Source: Pseudonocardia petroleophila
GTDB taxonomy: Bacteria; Actinomycetota; Actinomycetes; Mycobacteriales; Pseudonocardiaceae
Length of the DNA: 64,000 bases
Reading direction: 5' to 3'
Assembly (NCBI RefSeq): GCF_014235185.1
Contig: NZ_CP060131.1
Location: 1,247,501 to 1,311,500, forward strand
Positions 34,891 through 41,944 of the stretch are shown here, piece by piece (positions within the stretch are counted from its first letter, which is position 1; each line of letters starts with the position of its first letter). Below the pieces are notes generated by a model. It did no database searches and was not told where the DNA came from. It saw nothing but the letters and a program-made list of their open reading frames with translations. The position numbers were made by a program, and so were the translations under genes.

Positions 34891-35637
34891 GTGGCGAACG
34901 AGCGACTGCGGGACGCGATCCTGGCCGCGGGTCTCACCTACGAGCAGGTCGCCAAGGAAGCCGGCGTGGACCCCAAGACCGTCGAGCGCTGGAGCCTGCA
35001 GACGGGCCGCAAGCCCTACGCCCGGCACCGCCGCGCCATCGCAGCTTTGCTCGACCAGTCGGAGTCCTGGCTGTGGCCCTCAGCCGTCCCGCCGGAGCGC
35101 CAAGCGAGCATCGCCACGTCGGAGATCGTCACCGCCTACCCCCACCGCAACGCCATCCCGTCCGACCTGTGGGAACGCCTGCTGCACGCCACCGACGACC
35201 GCATCGACATCCTCGTCCACTCCGGACTGTTCCTCGTCGAGCGCCCCGACTTCATCCGCACCATCGCCGAGAAGGCCGACGCCGGGGTGACCATCCGCAT
35301 CGCATTCGGAGACCCCGACTCCGACGCCGTCACCCTGCGCAGCGCGGAGGAGAAGCTGGGCGACGGAGTGCTGGCCATGCGGATCAAGTACGGCCTGGCC
35401 GCCTACACCCCGCTCGTCGGGACGCCCGGGGTCGAGTTCCGCTTCCACGGGACCACGCTCTACAACTCGATCTTCCGGTTCGACGACGAGATGATCGTGA
35501 ACAACCACGTCTACGGCGTCCCCGGCGCCCACGCCCCCAGCCTGCACCTGCGCAAGCTCGGAGCCGGTGACCTGTTCAGCACCTACGCCAAGAGCTTCAC
35601 CGACGTGTGGGCCCTGTCGAGGCCGGCCGCATGGTGA
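34891..35637 (+). CDS. HTH regulator with C-terminal PLD-like domain
   Basis: A 248-residue protein. Residues 1-60 form an XRE-like HTH (LRDAILAAGLTYEQVAKEAGVDPKTVERWSLQTGRKP). The rest looks like a phospholipase-D-like fold: RIDILVHSGLFLVER, VTIRIAFGDPDSDAV, GVEFRFHGTTLYNSIFRFDDEMIVNNHVYG. The FHGTTLYNSI stretch stands where an HxK motif would be but Lys is missing, so it is probably a sensor rather than a nuclease. GTG 34891 follows ggaggttcc. It stands at the switch point of the element and likely controls the divergent SCO3933-to-int operon and the Nudix gene 12 bp downstream. Confidence 0.82.
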   Translation: MANERLRDAILAAGLTYEQVAKEAGVDPKTVERWSLQTGRKPYARHRRAIAALLDQSESWLWPSAVPPERQASIATSEIVTAYPHRNAIPSDLWERLLHATDDRIDILVHSGLFLVERPDFIRTIAEKADAGVTIRIAFGDPDSDAVTLRSAEEKLGDGVLAMRIKYGLAAYTPLVGTPGVEFRFHGTTLYNSIFRFDDEMIVNNHVYGVPGAHAPSLHLRKLGAGDLFSTYAKSFTDVWALSRPAAW

Positions 35638-35649
35638 TCTGATCGGGGC

Positions 35650-36120
35650 ATGGCGCGCACCGACCACTACCACGATCCCGACGCCCCGAAGGCGACCAGC
35701 ATCGTCATCGCCGCGAGCGCGTTCGTCGTCGACGACTCCGAGCGCCTGCTGATGATCCGGCGCACCGACAGCGGCAAGTACGCGCTGCCCGGTGGGCGCC
35801 ACGAGCTCGGCGAGACCATGACCCAGACCGTCATCCGCGAGACCGAAGAAGAGACCGGCGTGACCATCGAGGTCACCGGCCTGATCGGCATCTACTCCAA
35901 CCCCCACCACGTCATCGAGTTCAGCGACGGGGAGGTCCGGCAGGAGTTCTCGATCTGCTTCCGCGGCCGAGCCGTCGGCGGGGAACCGCGACCGAGCGAT
36001 GAGACCACCGAGGCACTGTGGGTCCAGCGCGACCAGGTCGCCGGACTCGACGTCCATCCATCCATCCGTCTCCGCATCGAGCACGGCTACTCGTCTGCTA
36101 CTGAGCCGCACTACACCTGA
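35650..36120 (+). CDS. Nudix hydrolase of AICE (Pif-like position)
   Basis: A 156-residue Nudix protein. The Nudix box is nearly complete: GGRHELGETMTQTVIRETEEETGV (split as G49-x5-E55-x7-R63-E64-x2-E67-E68-x-G70). It would split a nucleoside diphosphate linked to X. pSAM2 Pif, which blocks redundant transfer between cells, has a Nudix motif, and Nudix genes are a standard AICE part; the same role is inferred here. Start ATG 35650, 12 bp after the HTH regulator. Its end overlaps the convergent HD gene by 10 bp. Confidence 0.88.
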   Translation: MARTDHYHDPDAPKATSIVIAASAFVVDDSERLLMIRRTDSGKYALPGGRHELGETMTQTVIRETEEETGVTIEVTGLIGIYSNPHHVIEFSDGEVRQEFSICFRGRAVGGEPRPSDETTEALWVQRDQVAGLDVHPSIRLRIEHGYSSATEPHYT

Positions 36121-36671
36121 TCGGCAATCCCCACGCTGTCGATCCACTCCGAAGCCCGCGCCACCGCTGCCCGCCGCTCCGCCATCCCCGCGTCGAGAGC
36201 CTGGATCACGTAGTGGGCGGGGGCGTAGCGGGCCCGGACGTCGTCCATCCGCGCTTCGAAGTCCATGCACTGCCCGTCCGGGCCGATCGTCATGTCCACG
36301 AACCACAGCAGGTCACGGGTCAGGCTGCGCTCGTCGACGAAGCCGACCATCTGGCCGTCGAGGCCCAGGGCCGACGCTTCCGCGGACGCGGAGGAGTGCA
36401 GCGCGACGAGGTCAACGACGCGGTCCGGGACGTCGACGGTCCGAAGGTAGAGGGCGCCGTCGAGGGGATGGAATCCGCTCACTGCCAGAGGCGGCGCGTA
36501 GCCGACGTCATGCAGCCACGCAGAGACGTGCAGGATCTCGCCGTCCTCGCCGAGGTGGGGCGCCAGCCGGCCCGCCCGAGCGGCCACGTTCTGCACGTGC
36601 GCCCATCGCCGGGGCAACGCATCGCTCAAGAACACCTCGGCCGTCGACTCGGCCCACTCCACTAGCTGCAC
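36111..36671 (-). CDS. HD-domain phosphohydrolase-like protein of AICE
   Basis: A 186-residue HD-domain protein: RRWAHVQNVAARAGRLAPHL (His25), HVSAWLHDVGYAPPL (His54, Asp55) and LVALHSSASAEA supply metal ligands. LLWFVDMTIGPDG gives the late Asp. Likely a nucleotide or cyclic-nucleotide phosphohydrolase. The gene is convergent with the Nudix gene, overlapping its last bases. Nudix and HD enzymes together suggest nucleotide metabolism control by the element. Start ATG 36671. Confidence 0.85.
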   Translation of the reverse strand: MQLVEWAESTAEVFLSDALPRRWAHVQNVAARAGRLAPHLGEDGEILHVSAWLHDVGYAPPLAVSGFHPLDGALYLRTVDVPDRVVDLVALHSSASAEASALGLDGQMVGFVDERSLTRDLLWFVDMTIGPDGQCMDFEARMDDVRARYAPAHYVIQALDAGMAERRAAVARASEWIDSVGIADQV

Positions 36672-36926
36672 CTTGCGAGCCTACGGACGCACGAGCACCG
36701 CTAACCGCGCCGTCAACAACGTCTTCGTCAATTCGCCCATCGGCGCAGCTCAGGACCGGTCCGACGCAGCCATCGGCTGCGGTGTTCAGACTTTCAATCC
36801 CTGTTCAAGGCGGCGCCGTGCGGCGCCGCGCGGCGCTGTGTCCGATGCAGCCGCAAGCGCTCGCGCGGGGCGTGCGGCCTCCGGCCGGTCCCCGCGCGGC
36901 GCGCGGCTGCTCCCTCTGCCGACGCG
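36672..36926. other. Intergenic 255 bp without a gene
   Basis: It lies between the HD gene start and the end of the TIR-containing operon and should hold the HD promoter. I see a GC-rich, partly self-complementary stretch (ggcggcgccgtgcggcgccgcgcggcgc, 36,810-36,837, shown as two overlapping parts) that may act as terminator for the leftward TIR operon. Here the base composition jumps from about 70% GC to the AT-richer cargo. Confidence 0.4.
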
Positions 36927-37454
36927 CTACGGCAGCACAATCACGCCAGTGGCAATGAGAATCTCCACACTGGACGCTACAGCGTATACGGCAATGAATG
37001 CCCACGGAGTCCACACCTCGCGTGACGTGAACGTGCGGTACCGCTTCGGTTGGCGACCCTCTCCAAGCGCCTTCCATTCAGCCAGAAAGATCGCGGCAGG
37101 GAACAGCTGCTCGATTCGGTTGATTACGGCGAACTTACCAGTATTGAGCTGACCGAACGATACGATCAGAGTGCGCCACGCCGTCGACAGAATTCCACCA
37201 GTCAGAGTGAGCGCCAGCATCGCTACCGCTTGCAGTCGCGCGTCTCTTCCATTGGTCAGAATAAGCCCGGCCACCGTCACAATTGCCCCATTAACAGTCA
37301 GAAAGAACGTGTTGAGACCTTGCCGACGAGCAACGAGCGCCTCAGAACTGGCAACCATTAGTTTGTACAGCTCAAAGAGTCGATCCATTTCTTTCTCCGA
37401 CTGAGGCAGGCCGTTAGGAAACAGATTTGCGTCTAACGGGCCGGGGCCGGTCAC
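36927..37454 (-). CDS. RipA-like three-helix membrane protein, putative effector
   Basis: A 175-residue membrane protein. The N-terminal motif FELYKLMVASSEALVARRQGLNTFF (shown here in part as LYKLMVASSEALVARRQ) followed at once by the first helix (48-67) resembles the RipA-type octameric / SLATT-like bacterial membrane proteins that accompany TIR and nucleotide-signal defence genes. Helices: 48-67 (TFFLTVNGAIVTVAGLIL), 75-95 and 150-174. A soluble segment of about 50 residues lies between helices 2 and 3. The GTG start overlaps the stop of the upstream gene (GTGA), so it is the third gene of a coupled operon with the TIR-like protein. Codon use is AT-richer than the chromosome. Inference: membrane-disrupting or signal-gated effector. 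Confidence 0.72.
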   Translation of the reverse strand: MTGPGPLDANLFPNGLPQSEKEMDRLFELYKLMVASSEALVARRQGLNTFFLTVNGAIVTVAGLILTNGRDARLQAVAMLALTLTGGILSTAWRTLIVSFGQLNTGKFAVINRIEQLFPAAIFLAEWKALGEGRQPKRYRTFTSREVWTPWAFIAVYAVASSVEILIATGVIVLP

Positions 37455-37747
37455 AGATTGCGCTCCACCCTTGCGGCCACCTCATGGATGGCCCGGACGT
37501 ACGGCATGTCCTCCAACGCGACATCCCTGGACAGTTCTTCGAATGGCACCGAGGAAGCATGGCCTGGATTCACGTCATTGCTCCACGCAACCCAGGCATT
37601 GTGCACGTCGCGAGCATCCACCCTGCCGCCCTTGGCAAGCAATAGCACGGCATAGATCCGAAAGAGCGGAAGAGAGCTCTCGTCTGGAAGATCTTTGCGT
37701 GGGACCTGTTCGCGTATCTCATAAGCGAGCTGGTCGATGTAGTTCAA
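37451..37747 (-). CDS. Small protein of unknown family in TIR operon
   Basis: A 98-residue protein if it starts at TTG 37747 (LNYIDQLAYEIREQVPRKDLPD...SLPLFRIYAVLLLAKGGRVDARDVHNAWVAWSNDVNPGHASSVPFEELSRDV). The start lies one base after the TGA of the TIR-like gene, pointing to coupled translation; a longer form from 37804 would overlap that gene by 56 bp. It is all-helical, cytosolic and without catalytic motif. Similar small proteins occur in actinobacterial mobile DNA, but I cannot name the family with certainty. Possible roles are adaptor or inhibitor of the TIR-like enzyme. Confidence 0.65.
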   Translation of the reverse strand: MNYIDQLAYEIREQVPRKDLPDESSLPLFRIYAVLLLAKGGRVDARDVHNAWVAWSNDVNPGHASSVPFEELSRDVALEDMPYVRAIHEVAARVERNL

Positions 37748-37748
37748 A

Positions 37749-38129
37749 TCAAACCCAAGTCGAGAGCCACTTGATGATCTGATCGAAGTCCCAACGGACC
37801 ACATTCTTAGCGGGAAGTCCAGCGGGGATGCTATGTGTCTTGTCTCTGTTTATCTGAATGCCAAAGATGTAGTGGCCTTGCCGAACAGTCTCGGCAATCT
37901 CCCATAGGACCGCCTCAGACTTGTACGTCGTAGGTCCGACAAGGACGATCGTCCCCTTCGTTCGCGCAATACGCAGCTTACACTCTGTCTTCCATGAACT
38001 ATCGAACGGATCTTGAACAGAGTAATCCACGAACGAGATGTCGTTGTTCTTGTCTTTAGCTTGCTGCACAAGGAAGTCCCTTGCCCATCGATCTTCCATC
38101 TCAAAACTGACAAACGCACGGGGGGCCAT
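37749..38129 (-). CDS. MTH538-type TIR-like domain protein (ThsB-like)
   Basis: A 126-residue single-domain protein of the MTH538/TIR-like (DUF1863) family, to which the Thoeris sensor ThsB belongs. Matches: APRAFVSFEMEDRWARDFL (strand A and box 1), ISFVDYSVQDPFDSSWKTEC, KLRIARTKGTIVLVGPTTYKSEAVLWEIAETVRQG with the candidate catalytic Glu77 in LWEI, and HYIFGIQINRD. Such proteins consume NAD+ or make ADP-ribose-derived signals on phage infection. Start ATG 38129 has ggaaggag at proper spacing; the frame upstream is not coding. First gene of the operon leading to the RipA-like membrane protein. Confidence 0.85.
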   Translation of the reverse strand: MAPRAFVSFEMEDRWARDFLVQQAKDKNNDISFVDYSVQDPFDSSWKTECKLRIARTKGTIVLVGPTTYKSEAVLWEIAETVRQGHYIFGIQINRDKTHSIPAGLPAKNVVRWDFDQIIKWLSTWV

Positions 38130-38593
38130 GCGACTCCTTCCACTCACGGCGAGTTTTCCATGAACTCCGTTGGGTGTGCCGTTGACGCGCCCAAGCAACA
38201 TCTGCCCTCGCCGGGCGGCAGGTCTCCGGGATGGCCGGGTGTGGCATCCCATCGACCTCCCCCGAGGGCTACCACACGACGTCCCGGGGGCAGAGCTGCA
38301 CAACGTCAGCCGGCGGTTGCGCCGAGGGCTGCCCCCGGGCCGCCGCGCGGTCGGGCGTTGCCAGGTCGACGGGATGCCACACGAGCCCCAGCGTGGCGGG
38401 CGGAGCAAACCCGGAGCACGCGGCCTGGGGCGGCCATCACCTCCCGAGACGCGCCAGCACGAACACCCAGCTCAGCGGTCACGCGACAGCACGACCTGTC
38501 AGCACGCGGAACTCTGCGTCCGCCTTGACACCGAAGCCCGTCAGAGCCGTGGTGGGGCTACGTTCATTGACGGTCCTCACTACTGTGCCCAGC
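38130..38593. other. 464-bp divergent region with nested inverted repeat
   Basis: There is no convincing gene here. It separates the divergent TIR operon and the 297-residue unknown gene and must contain both promoters. It is dominated by the inverted repeat 38,239-38,380 (own entry). TTGACA occurs at 38,525-38,530 in the plus direction but without a -10 at a good distance. Confidence 0.6.
38239..38380. repeat. Nested inverted repeat (20-bp outer, 11-bp inner arms)
   Basis: Outer arms: gtgtggcatcccatcgacct (38239-38258) and aggtcgacgggatgccacac (38361-38380), complementary with one mismatch. Inner arms: cccgggggcag (38283-38293) and ctgcccccggg (38329-38339), perfect. An RNA from either strand would fold into a 142-nt rod with an internal loop. 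It could be a structured RNA, an origin or transfer site, or an inserted miniature element. Confidence 0.75.
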
Positions 38594-39487
38594 ATGGTGA
38601 GTGAGGACGCTAGCTTCCACGGACCTGAGCACGTCACCGACCTCCGCAACCTGCTCGATGAATTGATCACACGGTGGCGCGAAGGGCCGATCGAGGCGAC
38701 CACGCCGCGCGGAAAGTTGTGGACTCTCTCCCGGGCGAAGCTGATCGGCGGGCTGGCTTCCAGCGCTCATCGCTTAGGTCACGCGGTTGCGCTCCTTAGC
38801 GACCAAGGCATGCACGTCGAGACGGCACCGACGGCTCGATCCGTGCTGGAGCATGGCGTCACTGTTCAATGGTTGCTCGCCTACGGCGATGAGGCCGTCT
38901 GGGGCGTGCTGAACGAGGAACAGCGGCAACGCCGCAACACGGTGGCCACCCTGAAGAATCTTGGTTCGTGGCAGAGCCACGCGGAGGCTCAGCAACTGAT
39001 TGACCTCGTTAGCGCGGAACCGCGTTACAACAAATCCATGTCCGACGACCCTGCACGCAAGTTCAATGAGATGTGCAGCGACCTGGACCGAGGCGGTGAC
39101 TGCTACATGCAGTTCCGGGTTCTCTCTTCCCTTGTGCATCCCGGAATTCCACTAGCGGAGCGCTACATAGAGCGGCACGAGCCGCCGGAGATTGCAATCG
39201 AACCGCGGCCGGTCACCGACCCGATCATGTTTCTTTACCCCACCTGTATCGGCCTGATCTGGGCAGCACGCGCGATGGACACAATTGATTCCAAACACCC
39301 GAGCCGCGAGTGGCTGCGCGGACAGGCCCGCCGCCTGGACATCCCTGTCGAGCTGAAGCTGAGCGAAGCCGGCATTAAACGACGTCAACAAGATCAGCGG
39401 GCGCGACGTCTTGCGAAACATGCGGCGCGACAGGACAAGGCGGCCGAGACGACACACAATGGACGGCCTCCACCTCCCCTGCGCTGA
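38594..39487 (+). CDS. Unknown 297-residue protein in AICE cargo
   Basis: A mostly helical protein: DLRNLLDELITRWREG, KLIGGLASSAHRLGHAVALLSDQGMHVETAPTARSVLEHGVTVQWLLAYG, SLVHPGIPLAERYIE and a very basic C-terminal tail (KRRQQDQRARRLAKHAARQDK). I do not recognise the family with confidence. The overall look (a helical bundle with an ARSVLEHGVTVQWL segment) resembles DUF5677-like proteins; Arg82 and His87 form an R-x4-H pattern as in HEPN ribonucleases, but this may be chance. ATG 38594 is the start. It is divergent from the TIR operon and of intermediate GC, so it belongs to the cargo. Confidence 0.7.
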   Translation: MVSEDASFHGPEHVTDLRNLLDELITRWREGPIEATTPRGKLWTLSRAKLIGGLASSAHRLGHAVALLSDQGMHVETAPTARSVLEHGVTVQWLLAYGDEAVWGVLNEEQRQRRNTVATLKNLGSWQSHAEAQQLIDLVSAEPRYNKSMSDDPARKFNEMCSDLDRGGDCYMQFRVLSSLVHPGIPLAERYIERHEPPEIAIEPRPVTDPIMFLYPTCIGLIWAARAMDTIDSKHPSREWLRGQARRLDIPVELKLSEAGIKRRQQDQRARRLAKHAARQDKAAETTHNGRPPPPLR

Positions 39488-39629
39488 CGGCTATGGCCGG
39501 GCAGCTCGAACGATCAGCGCACTGCGCGCTCGACGTCGCATCGAAGTACTCGTCACGATCCGGGCGTAACGGGTGGACCGCTTCGACCGAAGGACCTGGG
39601 CAGGCAAGCACGTAGAGGGAGAGCCGCCC

Positions 39630-40064
39630 GTGGGCATGATCCGCAAGATGACCAGCATCAGCACGCTTGGGCTGGTGGACTTCCGCTCCGACAAGGAGCG
39701 CACCGCGCGGTACACCCGCCAGACCCGCAACGCGACGCGAGCCCAGGTCGCCCAGAACATGCAGGCGCTGGAGCTCCAACGCGAGCAGCTGGCCCAGGCG
39801 CACGTGCACCACGTCGAGGCCCAGGCGCAGCGCATCGCCCCTGTCAACGCGCAGGCGTACCTCGCCCCTCCCCCGCCGATGCCGCCGGCCGGCTGGTACC
39901 CGGACCAGGACTCCGGGGTGCAACGCTGGTGGGACGGCGGCCGCTGGACCGAGCACACGCAGCCGCTGCAGCCTGGGGGCCGGCCTCCGGCGCTGAGTAA
40001 CCAACTGAGTGACAACCGGGCAGTACAGCCGTACCGCCCGGCGGACGGCCACGGACGCTGGTAG
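39630..40064 (+). CDS. DUF2510-domain protein
   Basis: A 144-residue protein ending with a DUF2510 domain: PPAGWYPDQDSGVQRWWDGGRWTEHTQPL (given here in parts: GWYPDQDSG, RWWDGGRWTEH), a short actinobacterial module of unknown function, usually on surface or regulatory proteins. The first 60 residues are a charged helix (RTARYTRQTRNATRAQVAQNMQALELQREQLAQAHVHHV), probably a coiled coil. The start is GTG 39630 with agggagag upstream (ATG 39636 also possible). It is the last gene of the element, 48 bp from attR. Confidence 0.75.
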   Translation: MGMIRKMTSISTLGLVDFRSDKERTARYTRQTRNATRAQVAQNMQALELQREQLAQAHVHHVEAQAQRIAPVNAQAYLAPPPPMPPAGWYPDQDSGVQRWWDGGRWTEHTQPLQPGGRPPALSNQLSDNRAVQPYRPADGHGRW

Positions 40065-40111
40065 CAGGCTGACCTGCGGATCGTTCCTCGTCGATGGCCC
40101 GGCTCCATTGC

Positions 40112-40159
<48 letters not shown>

Positions 40160-40161
40160 GC

Positions 40162-40194
40162 AAGGCCCTCTGACCAGTAGGTTCAGAGGGCCTT
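40162..40194 (+). terminator. Displaced original tRNA-Pro terminator
   Basis: aaggccctctga (40162-40173) pairs perfectly with tcagagggcctt (40183-40194). It lies two bases after attR, at the same distance as the element's own hairpin from attL. Before the element entered, it followed tRNA-Pro. Confidence 0.85.
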
Positions 40195-40213
40195 CGGTCT
40201 TTCCGGGAGAAGC

Positions 40214-40849
40214 GTGGACGGCACGGTCGACCTCAAGCGCGAGCTGCCCTGCTACCGCGCGCGGCGGGACGCGCCGCAGGTCGTCGACGTGCCGGACCTG
40301 CAGTACCTGATGATCGACGGCCACGGCGACCCGAACACGTCCGTCTACGCCGACGCCGTCGCCGCGCTCTACCCGCTCGCCTACGCGCTGAAGTCCGCCG
40401 CGCGGGCCGAGCTCGGCCGCGACCACGTCGTGATGCCGCTGGAGGGGCTGTGGTGGGCGCAGGACATGGACGCCTTCACCACCGCACGGGACAAGAGCCG
40501 GTGGGACTGGACGCTGCTGATCCTGCAGCCCGACTGGATCACCGCCGGGATGGTCGGCGACGCCGTCGGGCGGCTGGGATCCGGGAGGCGCCGCCCCGAG
40601 CGGCTCGCCGACGTCCGGCTGGAGACGCTGTCGGAGGGACGCTGCGTGCAGGCGCTGCACGTGGGGGCCTACGACGACGAGGCCGGGCTCCTGAGGCGCG
40701 TCCACGAGGAGTTCCTCCCCGGCCGAGGGCTCGTCCCGGCCGGTCGGCACCACGAGATCTACCTCAGCGACCCGCGGCGGGTCGAGCCGGCCAGGCGACG
40801 GACGATCCTGCGGCAGCCGGTGCGGGAGCTCGTCGACGATCGCCGGTAG
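40214..40849 (+). CDS. GyrI-like small-molecule-binding protein
   Basis: A 211-residue protein with a GyrI-like (SHS2/SOUL-type effector-binding) domain: DVPDLQYLMIDGHGDPNTSVYADAVAALYPLAYALKS, then LEGLWWAQDMDAF, DWTLLILQPDWI and ALHVGAYDDEAGLLRRVHEEFLPGRGL. HHEIYLSDPRRVEPARRRTILRQPV closes it. These domains bind aromatic or drug-like ligands and some hydrolyse cyclopropanoids; the ligand here is unknown. No DNA-binding domain is attached. GTG 40214 is the start. It is the first chromosomal gene after the element. Confidence 0.87.
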   Translation: MDGTVDLKRELPCYRARRDAPQVVDVPDLQYLMIDGHGDPNTSVYADAVAALYPLAYALKSAARAELGRDHVVMPLEGLWWAQDMDAFTTARDKSRWDWTLLILQPDWITAGMVGDAVGRLGSGRRRPERLADVRLETLSEGRCVQALHVGAYDDEAGLLRRVHEEFLPGRGLVPAGRHHEIYLSDPRRVEPARRRTILRQPVRELVDDRR

Positions 40850-40871
40850 CGGTCGCGGAGATCCCGGCGGA

Positions 40872-41870
40872 TCAGACGTCGAGCTGGTCGAGCACGCGCT
40901 GGGCGGCGTCGAGCTCGGAGCGCAGCTGCTCCACGCGGTCGCGCTGCCGCTGCCGCGCCCCCTCCAGCGACGACTCGATCGCCTCGGCGACGGCGGGCGG
41001 CAGGGACCGGGCCGCGGTGGCCAGGTCGGCGGCCGGGACCGGCACCGCGGGCACGACCCGCTTCGTGCCCACCCGCACCTCGACGCTCCACTCGCCCTCG
41101 GGCGTGGCCTCCAGCGTGACCGTCATCCCCGACGGACGGGCGGCCCTGACCCGCGCCGGGCGGGTGGTGGGCACCGGCGTGCCGGCCCGCGCCAGGTCGG
41201 CCGCGGACCCGGCCCGGCCGGACGCCGCCGGTGCGGACCCGGCCGGGCCGGACCGCCCGGTGGACGTGGCCTCGCCGGCGGTGGCCGCACCGGCGGTGGC
41301 TGCGCCGGCGGTGACCGCGGTGGAGGTGGCCGCACCGGCGGTGGGTGCACCGGCGGTGGGCGTGGCCGCCGTGGAGGTGGCCGGGCCGCTGCCGGCGGCG
41401 GGCCGGGGCGTCGACGTCGAGGCGCCCGCACCGGGCGTCGCGCCGCGGGCCGCGGCCGGACGGACCGGTGCGCCGTCGGGAGCGGCGGCCCGGGTGGCCG
41501 GACCCGGTCCCGCCGCGGCCGCCACGGCGGTCGCCTTCCCCGTGGCCGCCTTCCCCGTGGCCGCCTTCCCGGTGGCCGCCTTCCCGGTGGCCGCCTTCCC
41601 GGTGGCCGCGGGCGCGGTGGCGGACCGGCGGGCCGGACGGGTGAGGGTCAGCTCGTTCGGCGAGCAGAACATCGTGTCGCGCGACCCGGCCGGCTTGACC
41701 TGGATGAAGTCGCCCTCGGACGCGTCGCCGACCGCGGACACCTTCGCCGACCGCCCCGCGGGCACGCCGACGGCGGCCTCGGTGAACCACACCGTCACCG
41801 GCTTCCCCGCGGCCGCGGACTCCCGCACGGCCACCACGTCCTGCTCCGTCAGCGCACCCGGTGCCGTCAT
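40872..41870 (-). CDS. DUF6319-family protein with Ala/Thr/Gly repeats
   Basis: A protein of 332 residues with three parts. Residues 1-75 (LTEQDVVAVRESAAAGKPVTVWFTEAAVGVPAGRSAKVSAVGDASEGDFIQVKPAGSRDTMFCSPNELTL, in parts) are the DUF6319 domain, likely a small beta-fold. The middle 170 residues are low-complexity: GKAAT repeated five times, then TAGAA and related repeats. The last 90 (MTVTLEATPEGEWSVEVRVGTKRVVPAVPV, RQRQRDRVEQLRSELDAAQRVLDQLDV) include a short coiled coil. Family members are confined to actinobacteria, function unknown. ATG 41870 is preferred because the conserved domain starts there; 41906 is possible. Confidence 0.8.
   Translation of the reverse strand: MTAPGALTEQDVVAVRESAAAGKPVTVWFTEAAVGVPAGRSAKVSAVGDASEGDFIQVKPAGSRDTMFCSPNELTLTRPARRSATAPAATGKAATGKAATGKAATGKAATGKATAVAAAAGPGPATRAAAPDGAPVRPAAARGATPGAGASTSTPRPAAGSGPATSTAATPTAGAPTAGAATSTAVTAGAATAGAATAGEATSTGRSGPAGSAPAASGRAGSAADLARAGTPVPTTRPARVRAARPSGMTVTLEATPEGEWSVEVRVGTKRVVPAVPVPAADLATAARSLPPAVAEAIESSLEGARQRQRDRVEQLRSELDAAQRVLDQLDV
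41524..41606. repeat. 15-bp coding tandem repeat (GKAAT)5
   Basis: The plus strand shows ttccccgtggccgcc / ttcccggtggccgcc repeated five times with little variation, coding for GKAAT on the minus strand. A second set of about 18-bp repeats follows at 41,270-41,370. Such blocks are prone to length change. Confidence 0.8.
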
Positions 41871-41944
41871 CCCCGTCGTCTCCCTCGCGTCGTCCGTGCG
41901 CATCATGCCCGGCACCCCCGACAGTCCCGACCGGCGACGGGCCG

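Noticed and set aside
36927..38129. Canonical Thoeris system
   Set aside because: A ThsB-like TIR protein is present but no ThsA (SIR2-SLOG or Macro-TM) is. The membrane partner lacks a Macro domain, so I list it as a possible new arrangement instead.
38170..38604. A 144-codon frame through the nested inverted repeat
   Set aside because: Its composition is Arg/Pro/Gly/His-rich, has no ribosome site and follows the base composition of the repeat; it overlaps the start of the real gene at 38,594.
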